24,991 nt of DNA, taken from positions 595,377 through 620,367 of the forward strand of contig LSYV01000010.1 of the NCBI GenBank assembly GCA_001584585.1, given 5' to 3'. The DNA comes from Gonium pectorale. Taxonomy: Eukaryota > Chlorophyta > Chlorophyceae > Chlamydomonadales > Volvocaceae. The notes below the pieces were generated by a model. The model did no database searches. It was given only the letters and a program-made list of their open reading frames with translations, and was not told the DNA's origin. This document shows, piece by piece, positions 16,528-24,991 of this stretch (positions are counted from its first letter, which is position 1; every line of letters starts with the position of its first letter). Both the position numbers and the translations under genes were made by a program.

Positions 16528-19500
16528 GGACTTTCCCAAGTTCTCTGCATTGCGACTTGATGCAACATCCAAGTCGAAGCTGTTGGATGAGCTGCGCTCT
16601 GACAACCAACCAACAAATGCCGCAGGGCCCCGGTCGGTGCAGGTCCGCGCTGCCAGCCCCACTGCGCCACACGTGCCCGAGCGCAAATATCTGCACGATG
16701 TCCCCGAGGAGCAGTTCCGTGAGTCCAGACATGCGGCCTTTTGGGCTTGAAAAAATGGGCAAGGGCAAGGGGTGCCCTGCCACACCAGACGGTGCGACGG
16801 GGCTTGATTCCCATTCACCTAAGGAATGGGAATAAGGAGGTCAAATTCCTCCTGAAGGCGTGATTATCACGGATCTCTTGCAGCATTGAGCCCACTTATT
16901 TGGTGCCCTCCCCCTCACTTACCTGACAAGCTGTCTGACCAAGCTGGCATGCCTGTACTGCAGGGTACGGCAAGCCGGACTACACAGTCGTCAACGCCGA
17001 GTACCTGGCCAACAAGAGTCGGTGAGTCACGGTGGACAATAGCATTCTCCCTCGTCCGTCTCTGTAGATGTAGAAACGCCACGGCACTGACGGAATTCAA
17101 CGGCACACAGCATGGACCTTCGCGCATTGTCTGAGGCCGGTATACAAGGCACAAAAGGCCTGCCACTTACGCCCAACCAAGCAATGCACGCGCCTTGAGA
17201 TTTGTCCGACGCCGCAATTGTCCGCGTCCCAGCCCTCATTTCAAACGTTTGGGCTACGAACCACGAGTAAACCAGCAAACCGCTACGCGCGACCGCTAGG
17301 AACTGGGCGCCCGGCTCGCTGGAGGACGTGGTGGAGTCGGTGGTAAAGACGTTCGAGTTTGAAATCTCGCACAAGGTATGTATGGCAGGCGTCAGCGTGC
17401 CACGCGACTCCAGGAGCACCCCCAACACCGTTGTCTGCGCCCTTTCTCGCCTCTCCGCCTGTAACCTTTCCAAAGAAAAAAAACACCACGCGCCGTTCAC
17501 GCAACTCCACCGCACCCGTCGCTCACGCCAACCACCCCTGTCCGCCAAGGCAGGGGCCGCTCGCACCATGCGCACCGAATGAATTCCACTGAGGTCCCGG
17601 CGACGCCCGCGGTCCTCACCTCTCCGCAGACGTCCGCGGACTTTGTGCGCAGCTTTGCGCCGGGCTTTACGTACTCCCAGAACGGCGGCCCCAAGATCGA
17701 CGGCTCCGAGCTGCTCCGCCGCGGCTCCTACAACGTGCTCATCAACGACCAGGCCTACACCGCCAACGTACGTAACATGGACTTGAGCACGCTGTCGCAT
17801 GTATGGAACGCACCCAATGTTCTAGCATGCGTAATCGTGGACATGTTCCGTTGGTGTTGGGAGAGAGGGCCGAGTGCGAGAGGGGGCTCCGGGAGTCTAA
17901 CTGGCGTTGCTTGGCACCCGGGAGAGGGGCCTAAGCACGAGGCACCGCGCCGCTGTCGCTCATGCAGTGCCCAAATAAAGTACCTCCTCACATGAAAGGT
18001 TCGCTCCTCTCCATGCGCGCACGCGTTCCTTTCATCGCCCTCGAGCTGCGTCCCCTCATGCAATCCCCTAATCGCCTCGCCCCCAATAAAATGCCCACGC
18101 GCAGAACTGGGACTTCGAGGTGGGGGCATCAGCAGACAGCGGCACAGTATGTGTGTGTGCAGGGGGGGGCCTGAGGACGGCTGCGGCAGCCAGCGGGGTG
18201 GGGTTGCGGCCAGGTACGACTGGGCACGATAATGCGAAGCATCCATAGCAATTGTGCCACGCGGCGTGCTGTTTCATCGGTACAGATTGGACCGGATGGC
18301 GGGTCCGGAATGGCGTGAGTCAGTGTGAGTGACCCATGGGTCACCAGGGCCATGCATTCGTACGCGTCAGCCGCTGCCTGCTTGATGTTGCACCGCCCAC
18401 GCACTCACGTACCCGTTGGCAATTTGAGGAGGGTTTGTGAGCACGCCGGCGCACCGCGGCCACGGAACCCGCACCGCTCGCGTCCGCGCGCAGGAGTCCC
18501 ACAAGGAATTCAAGACGGCGTTCCCTAAGGGCTTTGCCTGGGAGGTCCTCGAGGTGGGCTTGCCTTCGTGCCTCCTCGCCATAGCTTCGCGCCCTCGCTC
18601 GCATCCTTCGGCCAGCACGGGGTGTCGATGGGGCACATACTGCAGAGCACGGCCTGGCGCTCGCTCGGCAGGGCGGGGCCTCCCGCTGTTGTCGCCCCTC
18701 CTCGCCTTTCCTACTTGCAATCTTCTCCATGGGGAAAAGGGACGCCGATGCGAACATGCGGAGTTATGCATTTACAGACCAGTAACTCGCAGCACGGTTG
18801 GAACTACCTTCACGATTAGAGATGTACTTAAACTGTTAGCGATTACACGGCAGCTTCCCTGCCGAGCCAGGATCCACCGGCCCACTTATGCGCCGCAATC
18901 CCGGCTGCCAGGTGTTCAACGGCCCGCCCAACGTGACCTTCCGCTGGCGACACTGGGGCGCCATGGAAGGGCCGTACAACGGCCACGCGGCCACCGGCAA
19001 GCGGATCGAGATGTACGGCATGGCGGTTGCGCGTGTGAACGACAAGCTGCAGATCGAGGTACGTGCCGTCGTACGGCGAACGGAGGGCGAGTGGGTGCGA
19101 CGACCTCGTGACGGTGCGCCGCAAAAGAATGCGGGCAGCGCTGCAGAGGCAGGGCTTCTCTCCAGGCTGACCCAACGTGTCAATCTGCTCGCACAGGGGC
19201 TCATACGCGCATGTTGGACAGGCAGCAGCTCGTTACAACAATGCCGACACTGGGGAACCCGACCTGCCGCCAGGAATTCCTGCATGCAGGTCACGAGTAG
19301 CAGGGCAGCACCGTGCGCCATGTTGCCCACCCCACGGCACATGCAATGTTCTGTTGTCCCGTTCACTGGTACCCTCGATACAGGAGCTGGAGATCTACTA
19401 TGACCCGACCGACTTCCTGGGCTCGCTCACCGCGGGAGGGAAGTGCCCGCTGGGCTTCGGCAGCAGCTCGGGCTCTGATGCCGCCGCTGCCTCTGGCGCC

Positions 19501-19563
19501 AAGCCTGCACAGCAGTCTGGAGGCCTCCTGGGCGGCCTTTTGTCCCTCTTTGGCAGCAAGTAG
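16478..19563 (+). CDS. Plant pathogen-related protein homologue (SnoaL/NTF2-like fold), 8 exons, 304 aa
   Basis: Exons: 16478-16718, 16964-17021, 17300-17375, 17630-17767, 18105-18119, 18494-18553, 18912-19058, 19384-19563 (TAG). They sum to 915 bases and every phase matches. Diagnostic segments are YGKPDYTVVNAEYL (82-95), NWAPGSLEDVVESVVKTFEF (101-120), FPKGFAWEVLEVFNGPP (about 186-202), FRWRHWGAMEGPYNGH (about 205-220) and LEIYYDPTDFLGSL (247-260). These follow the order of the plant 'pathogen-related protein' family first described in barley, a group of about 230-300 residues with a SnoaL-like cone fold. No ligand or reaction is established for that family. There is no signal peptide or membrane segment, so it is probably soluble. 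The C-terminal tail is Ala/Ser/Gly-rich and ends in a short hydrophobic run (GGLLGGLLSLFG). No TGTAA signal was seen in the 350 bases after the stop. Confidence 0.88.
18105..18119 (+). other. 15-base microexon of the pathogen-related gene
   Basis: The exon encodes NWDFE and is bounded by CGCGCAG and GTGGGG. It lies between introns of 337 and 374 bases, both in phase 0, so skipping it would delete five residues without a frameshift. Included, it restores the aromatic and acidic residues seen in the family just before the ESHKEF helix. Confidence 0.65.
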
Positions 19564-19854
19564 CTTAGGTACGCGTTACATACACGAAACATCAAGTTCG
19601 GATCCTCATGCATTGGCATTCCATTCACATGTCGCAAGTTTTGCAAGGCTCCATGCCGTAGCTGCAGCAGCACTGTGAGCAGATCAGCACAATCTTTTTG
19701 GAAGGGGAACCGGGGAAGAATTAGATGCGACTTGGACGGAGAAGGCGAGAGCTCCGAAGGTTGTGTGCGGACCCGTCAGCGAGTAAGCGGATGTTATGGC
19801 GGTGGCTGCGGCGGTGGCGCATCTTGGAGGGGACAGGAAGGAAAGTCTTCCCGC

Positions 19855-19874
19855 TGTATATATTTATATATACA
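19855..19874. promoter_or_regulatory. AT-rich near-palindrome with TATA sequences
   Basis: TGTATATATTTATATATACA is almost its own reverse complement and is the most AT-rich stretch nearby, about 290 bases after the stop of the pathogen-related gene. It could be a bidirectional TATA, part of a 3' end, or a cruciform. No gene clearly follows it. Confidence 0.4.
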
Positions 19875-21227
19875 AAAATAGCTTTGAGGTGACTGCCGCC
19901 GCATAGATGTGATTCGTACACGCGGCAGTACAAGACCGTGTCACTTGCCGTGTCCATGGTGGGTTGCGTAATGCGGCGTACGGCACGCTCGGGCACACGG
20001 GCAGCTGGGCCGGTGACTCTGTTCAGATCAGGCAGTTGGCGACGTCTGGCATGCACGCAATCTGTTGTGTGGTGTCCTATGTCGGGCACGTTGAGTGGAC
20101 TGACAACGGCAGACGTACGTGGCCGGCTGCTGGCAGCATATTTGGCACCTTGAACCGGTGTCGGCAGCGGTATACGCGGTTTGGCGCGAGGCTGCAATGG
20201 CTCAAGTTTCTATGCGGCATCACCGCGCGGCGGTGCGCGTCAGCGCGTGTAGACATGCCGGGGCGCTGCCGCCCGCAGGCAGCGCCCTCACAATCCTAAA
20301 TGATGCCTCGTGCCGTGCGCCATACGTACATGGTGCATGCGTATATTCACCCGGCGCAGTATCATCAGAGGGCCAGCGGTGCGGCGCATGCATCGGTGCT
20401 CGACTGACTTGGACCAGGTGATGGCTCCGTACGGCTGTACGGCACGCCAAAGTAGTGCAGCGCGCACGCACGGATCGTATGTACGGTACGTGCGCCGCTT
20501 GCCGCACGTGTGCGTGGACAACAAGGCCCACGTGCAGCAGTCACTACTGTAGGGGTCTATGGGCTTTGCAGTCATCCAACGCCAGCGGTGTTGCGGCACG
20601 GGAGGGAGGAGCAGAAGGCATGGCGGCGTTGGAGGGTTGGGTGCGCACGCAAGAGGGCAGATGCGGCGGCAGGTCACACGCCGCTGCGAAACCACGATGA
20701 GAAGACCGACCGCCAGCTGCCGTAGACGGCTGGCGCCGAGCCGACGTGAGGGCATCTGGGCGCATTGCCAAGTGCCATGCGCGCAGGCACGAAGGCCCGT
20801 GCCTACGCCATGCGTCCATGGCGGACTGTGCCGTACTGTCGTGCCCGATTGGTGCACACGTGCCTCCTCAGCGCCGCAGGCTAGATCTTAGCCGCCCGAC
20901 AGCGCAGCGCGCCATCCGTACTCACGGGTACGCACGTACTTGGTTCGTGTGACGGTGAAAGGGCTCGACAGTACAGCGGTATTGCCGTACCGGAGCGACC
21001 GAGGCCCTGTCCTTGTGTGACCTTGCCGAACGTAGCCGGGCCCGTAGGCCGGACGCCGGATGTCGCTGCCGGGCAGATGGCACTAGTCGGGGGCAACGGC
21101 GGCGTGGCGTGGTCAGCGCCCCGACGCCACGCTTACGTGCTTCTGGGGCCGTGAACGCCTCGTGCGTGGGGCTCGCCAGCAGCTCGGCTATCTGCAATGA
21201 CGTGCATGCCACGAGCGCCGTGGGGGC

Positions 21228-21303
21228 CACAGGAGGATGCACGGGGGGGGGGCACAGGAGGATGCACGGGGGGGGGCCACAGGAGGATGCACGGGGGGGG
21301 GGG
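21228..21303 (+). repeat. Poly-G minisatellite, 3 copies of a 24-27-bp unit
   Basis: CACAGGAGGATGCAC is repeated three times, followed by G-runs of 10, 9 and 11 bases. G-runs of this length are prone to sequencing and assembly error, so true copy number and run lengths may differ. The plus strand has strong G-quadruplex potential. Confidence 0.9.
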
Positions 21304-22783
21304 AATGGGGGGCAAGTCAAGGAGGCACACGAAAAAAGAGAAATTTGCACAGAAAGAGGGAGCCCGCCTCTACGGCCATACACGCCCGAAGGCGCGACGT
21401 TTCCACACGGCGTGCCACCAGACAACGGCATGCAGATGCAACCTGCACCTCCCTTGCGATGCACGGACGCACACGGTGGCCTGGCGGGTGGGGTACTGAG
21501 GTTGGTGGCCGGCGGAAAGGCTCCGCCCTCGCCTTGCCCACCACATACGGGGAGGCCATCACATGCAAGGCAGAAGCCGGAGTAAGGTCCCCATATAACA
21601 ACTTGCAAGGGCGCCCTGTCCTGTCACCCGGCATCGTGCCGCGCTCTACGGGCTCTTCCCGTACACCGTACGAGCTGTTACGCCACGTGCCGCATGTGCC
21701 CAAACCGGAAACAGCGGGTCGGCGAGCTCGGACCCATGTTGGCCGACAACGGCGAGTTATAAACCTTAAAAGACAAAGACAAACACGAGTCCCTCGGGGC
21801 GCAAGCTGCGCCGTTGCTCCCGTGGGCATGCGCATGCGCACGAGGCGCAGCGCTGGCGAGCACAGCCGCGCTCATAATTGCGTGCGCCGTGCATCGCTCC
21901 GAATCATGGAGCGAGCCTCCTGTGAATATGGATCTGTCCACTCCCCCACCGCGCCACAGGGTCAAGCCTGCCGACCACACGACAGGGGTCCGGTGAGCTA
22001 TGGACCGTACCACCTGGCATGCGATTAGTGGGGCCCGGGGCAACTCGCCGGCGACAGATGCAGCACAGAGGCGATGCCGGCGGCGCGCACGGCGCGCGGC
22101 CCACTGGCCCGTCACCAGTCGCACCCGCGTACGTTCCTGCCTACTGCCGTACACTGAATACAGCAGCGACGCCCTGTGCGTCCGAGACCTTGCCAGGCGC
22201 CGCCGCACGCCGTGTTGCTAATTGGCCACTGAAAAAAGTGCCCGCCAAGCGACCAACCAGCTTGACACCCAACAGCCAGACGCTATCTACCTACCGGTGT
22301 CTATTCATCAGCTAAAGAGGAGGCACTGCATGAAGGGCTACGAGAGAGGCATCGATGTGCATTGCTAGGGACCTGGGAAGTACTCATGAAGGAAGGCTGC
22401 CGTCTCCCTGCCGGCATTGGTGCCGCCCGTACTGAGCGCACGCAAAGAACCCAGCAGCCCACCACAGCCCCCATCACGCCGCCGCGCCTCCCGCCGCGTC
22501 GGCCCTTCAGCCGCGCGGAGGGTTGCGGTGGTGGTCATACCCACCTACCGGTACCGGTCTACTGGTATCCCAAAGAGCCACAAAAGAGCCGTCCTTGGCC
22601 CTCGTGTTGAGCCCGAAGTGCCGAGGGCCGACCTCCGATGGCCGCAGCCAAGCAGCAGTCAGAAGCTGTTGCTGCCACCCAGCACGCCCCCCCCGCATTC
22701 AAAGTCCGGGCACTGACGTCCCCTACGCCCCATGCCGCTCCGCCTCCCACAGCTCCTCGCCTCCGCGTCCCGCCGCAGCTCCG

Positions 22784-24142
22784 TTACGACCGCAGCGGCG
22801 GCGACACCAGGATGACTCCGTCCCCGCGCACAAAAAGGAACGGGATGACGCGCTTTTGCGTCTGCGGACGGGAGGGGCAAGGGAAAAGGGCGTGGGGTAG
22901 GGGCCAGAAACGAGCTATCCCAGGCACAGTGGCAGCGGCGAGGGCGCGCGATCCCTCCGACGCTGCCCGCCGGCAGCCTCGGTCAGCCCCTGACCTCCAG
23001 GCCGGAATGCCCCGGCTTTGGTTTTACGTGGCAAGCAAGCGATCCTCCTCGGTCCAGGTTAGGTCTGGAGCTTGATGCGTCCCTCGCGTGTTCCGTGCGG
23101 CCACTCCGCAGACCCGCACGCGGCGTGGCCACCCCCCGTCGGCTCACAGGCCCAGTGGGAGCCATGGGAGCGCTCTCACACACACTAGCGGTCCTGGTAG
23201 TTGTTGCTTCTGAGTGTGGTACGCTGTCGAGCTCGCAAACATACGGTTGGCGGTTGCGGCGGCGGCCGTGACGGCGGTGGCGGCAGCAGGTGTGCTGCAG
23301 CACGGCTGCGGAGCCGGTGGGCGGCCCAAGCGTTCAAACGCCGTGCATGCCGTACCTTGATGATCTCCTCGTACGTCTCATCGTCGATCTCGACCGTCGT
23401 GAGCGTCTCCTCCACCTCCCCCAGGATCATGTTCAGGTGCTGGTCGTACGCCTGTGCGGCACCGAGGGCGGGAGTAGAGGCTGTGGGTTGCGGAGGACGG
23501 AGACGTGCCCGCACACACCGTGTGTGTGTATGCCATCGGGCGTGTCCAGGGCGATACTGAGGTCGCCTCGTCCAAGGAAGCTGTGTTGCCCGGTGGTTGG
23601 GTTTGACCGCACTCGCGGCGATGCGGCCACGGCGTCAAATGGCCGCAAGCCCGAACGGGCTGGACAATCCCAAGGCCATGGATGGCGAGAGCACCTGTAC
23701 ATAGTTCCGCGAGTTCCGCGTGGCCCGAGCGATGGGCAGGGCGAATTGTAGGTGTCCTCCTTGTAGAGACGGAGCCTGGCTTTCCGCTCCGCACCCCAGC
23801 ACACCCCTTCAACCCCAGCGCAACACCCTGCCCCGCCCGTCCCAGCCGCCTGGCAGCGGAGACGCGGCGCCCCTGAGGCGCATGGCACCAGCACAAAACA
23901 TCCGTGTGCGCGCCCAAGGCACGGCGGTGCAGGGGGAGGGGGAGGGGGCGGCTGGGCTGGGGCAGCGGTCGGACACCCGCTGCGCCGCCCGGCTGGCTGC
24001 GGCAGACGGCCCTCTCACTCACGTGAAGGCGGCCTCTCAGCTCACGCTCGCCACGCAGCTTGACGTATATCCGCTCATCAAGGCTTAGACGGATCAGGTC
24101 GAGGGGCTCCTTCACCGTCGCTGTCTCGCCGTCGTCAGCCAT
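22784..24142 (-). CDS. LSM3: LSM3, U6 snRNA-associated Sm-like protein, 3 exons, 97 aa
   Basis: Exons: 24142-24023, 23451-23356, 22861-22784 (TAA); introns of 571 and 494 bases, all phase 0. The protein has the full Sm fold: Sm1 from [18 protein letters not shown] through [17 protein letters not shown] (about residues 14-56) with the RNA-binding Asp and Asn, and Sm2 in [17 protein letters not shown] (about 77-93) with the Arg-Gly-Asp RNA-contact motif. Length and the N-terminal [22 protein letters not shown] wording are typical of plant and animal LSM3. It acts in two heteroheptamer rings: Lsm2-8 in the nucleus, binding the U6 snRNA 3' oligo-U, and Lsm1-7 in the cytoplasm, promoting decapping of mRNA. 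It ends with PPLRS, close to the family norm. No TGTAA signal was found shortly after the stop. Confidence 0.96.
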
Positions 24143-24459
24143 TGGCGATCAGATATATACGACACTAATGTGAAGGTAGTCTTCAGCGAGCGCTTCTTCA
24201 GAGGCAACGGAATGGGCGGGCTCGGTAGGCGGTCTCACTGGGAGTAAGGTGTGTTGGGGTGCTTCAGTCGGGGATTTAAATTGCTTTTGTGAAAACTGCA
24301 GCTTCAACAGCGGCGCCCTGGCCTGGTTTCGTACAACCTTCGTGCCTGAACTTGCGTCAGCTGATTCGTGGCGATGCCAGTTCCCATTCACTCTTGATGT
24401 CTGATGTGCACGACTATGTCCTCAGACACGTAAGGCGCAAAACCATAGGCAAACTACCA
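24143..24459. promoter_or_regulatory. Divergent promoter region between LSM3 and the secreted-protein gene
   Basis: These 317 bases separate two divergent start codons. ATTTAAAT near 24274 is a plausible rightward TATA element about 185 bases before the 24460 start. AGATATATAC at 24150-24160 lies only about 10 bases before the LSM3 start, too close to act as a normal TATA box for it. The 5' UTR of the rightward gene would carry a short uORF (ATG at 24374, TGA at 24395). Confidence 0.45.
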
Positions 24460-24991
24460 ATGGCCCGCTTTACGCTCGCGCCAGCGGCCGCGGTCTTTCT
24501 TCTAGGCTTCTTGGCCTTAGCAAGTGGAACGAATCCATTCGTTAGGAAGGACCGGAGACTAGCAGGGACTTGCGAGCCATATTCCTTTCCGGAGTTGAAG
24601 CCCGTAAGCGCAACTGGCGCAGGGAGGCCACTGGCGTGCCTTCCGCCCGAACCAGGGCCAGAGCAATCCCTATAACGCGCATTCCCCATTCGCAGACTAT
24701 CACATATGCGCCGGTGATGGACCTCGAATGGGTTGGCAAGGACGATCTGGTGAGGGCTTCCCTCGCGGTGCCGCTATCGCTTTCCTGGCCCCGCATGGCC
24801 CTCCTGGGGCTTTCTGCGGGTTGCTGGGAGCCGGCGGTTATGTCACTACGGTCGTTGCTGTCGTGTCGTGCCGTGCTGTCCTAAACACACGAACCCACCC
24901 CTGCCGCACAGCCCCTACCCGCCTCACGGCCCCAACTCCCCCCTCCGCTGCGGTTTTCTCCCATGCCGTCCTTCCCGCGACGCAGACGGTC
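24460..24991 (+). CDS. Unrecognised secreted or membrane-targeted protein, 5' exons only
   Basis: Exons seen are 24460-24603, 24696-24749 and possibly 24986 onward after a CGACGCAG acceptor. The donors are GTAAGC and GTGAGG. The first 48 residues begin with a classical signal peptide: MAR, then a hydrophobic core (LAPAAAVFLLGFLALAS), with likely cleavage near SG/TNPF. The mature part (CEPYSFPELKP, then TITYAPVMDLEWVGKDDL) matches no family I recognise. The start at 24460 puts the signal sequence at the N-terminus; an in-frame ATG at 24397 would add 21 residues and make it a possible internal anchor. The first intron is only 92 bases, much shorter than others here. The rest of the gene lies beyond the right edge. 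Confidence 0.6.

Larger units (their letters stand above)
19564..22783. other. Intergenic region, no supported gene
   Basis: About 3.2 kb between two converging genes. Open frames up to about 260 codons exist on both strands but overlap each other, are Arg/Pro/Cys/His-rich and contain no recognisable domain, as expected of GC-rich noncoding DNA. Notable are the TATA palindrome at 19855, a poly-G minisatellite at 21228, many GTAC palindromes between 19.9 and 22.4 kb, and short hairpins such as AGGCACG/CGTGCCT at 20785-20804. Confidence 0.6.

Noticed and set aside
20922..21608. 228-codon minus-strand frame
   Set aside because: Its middle is the translated poly-G minisatellite (Pro/Cys-rich) and it has no domain.
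21237..22028. 263-codon plus-strand frame
   Set aside because: It begins in the poly-G minisatellite, is Arg/Thr/His-rich and has no domain; another GC shadow.
1..24991. CRISPR array, bacterial operon, toxin-antitoxin or phage module
   Set aside because: No evenly spaced repeats with unique spacers and no bacterial gene organisation; introns and the recognised proteins show a eukaryotic nuclear genome.

Overview
This window looks like nuclear DNA of a green alga of the Chlamydomonas/Volvox order (Chlamydomonadales). The coding parts are very GC-rich, and the genes are cut into short exons by introns of about 90-570 bases with GTGAGT/GTGGGT/GTGCGT-type donors and CAG acceptors. The proteins are plant/algal or pan-eukaryotic. 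No bacterial operon structure, CRISPR array or rRNA was seen. All gene models below were built by hand from reading frame, splice consensus and intron phase; each closes in frame across every junction.

Layout. (1) 1-12274, minus strand: one very large gene, 22 exons in the window and at least 1842 residues, running off the left edge. It encodes a dynamin-superfamily large GTPase that I recognise as a SLIP-GC (NUGGC)-type nuclear GTPase, with G1, G2-like, G3, G4 and G5-like motifs spread over several exons. (2) 12275-16477: a gap of about 4.2 kb with visibly lower GC and no convincing gene. It holds a small minisatellite and a candidate LTR (15050-15322) with inverted termini, a TATA box and internal U3-like repeats. 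(3) 16478-19563, plus strand: a complete eight-exon gene (304 aa) for a plant 'pathogen-related protein' homologue with a SnoaL/NTF2-like fold, including a 15-base microexon. (4) 19564-22783: a gap of about 3.2 kb with a near-palindromic TATA stretch and a poly-G minisatellite. (5) 22784-24142, minus strand: a complete three-exon LSM3 gene (97 aa). (6) 24460 to the right edge, plus strand: the first exons of a gene for a secreted or membrane-targeted protein I do not recognise, divergent from LSM3 across a 317-base shared promoter region.

The genes do not form an obvious pathway. LSM3 is RNA-metabolism housekeeping. The SLIP-GC-like GTPase is predicted to be nuclear from its basic clusters. 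The pathogen-related homologue is probably soluble. The most notable items are the size and architecture of the GTPase, its stop-free frame-neutral intron, the microexon, and the candidate LTR.
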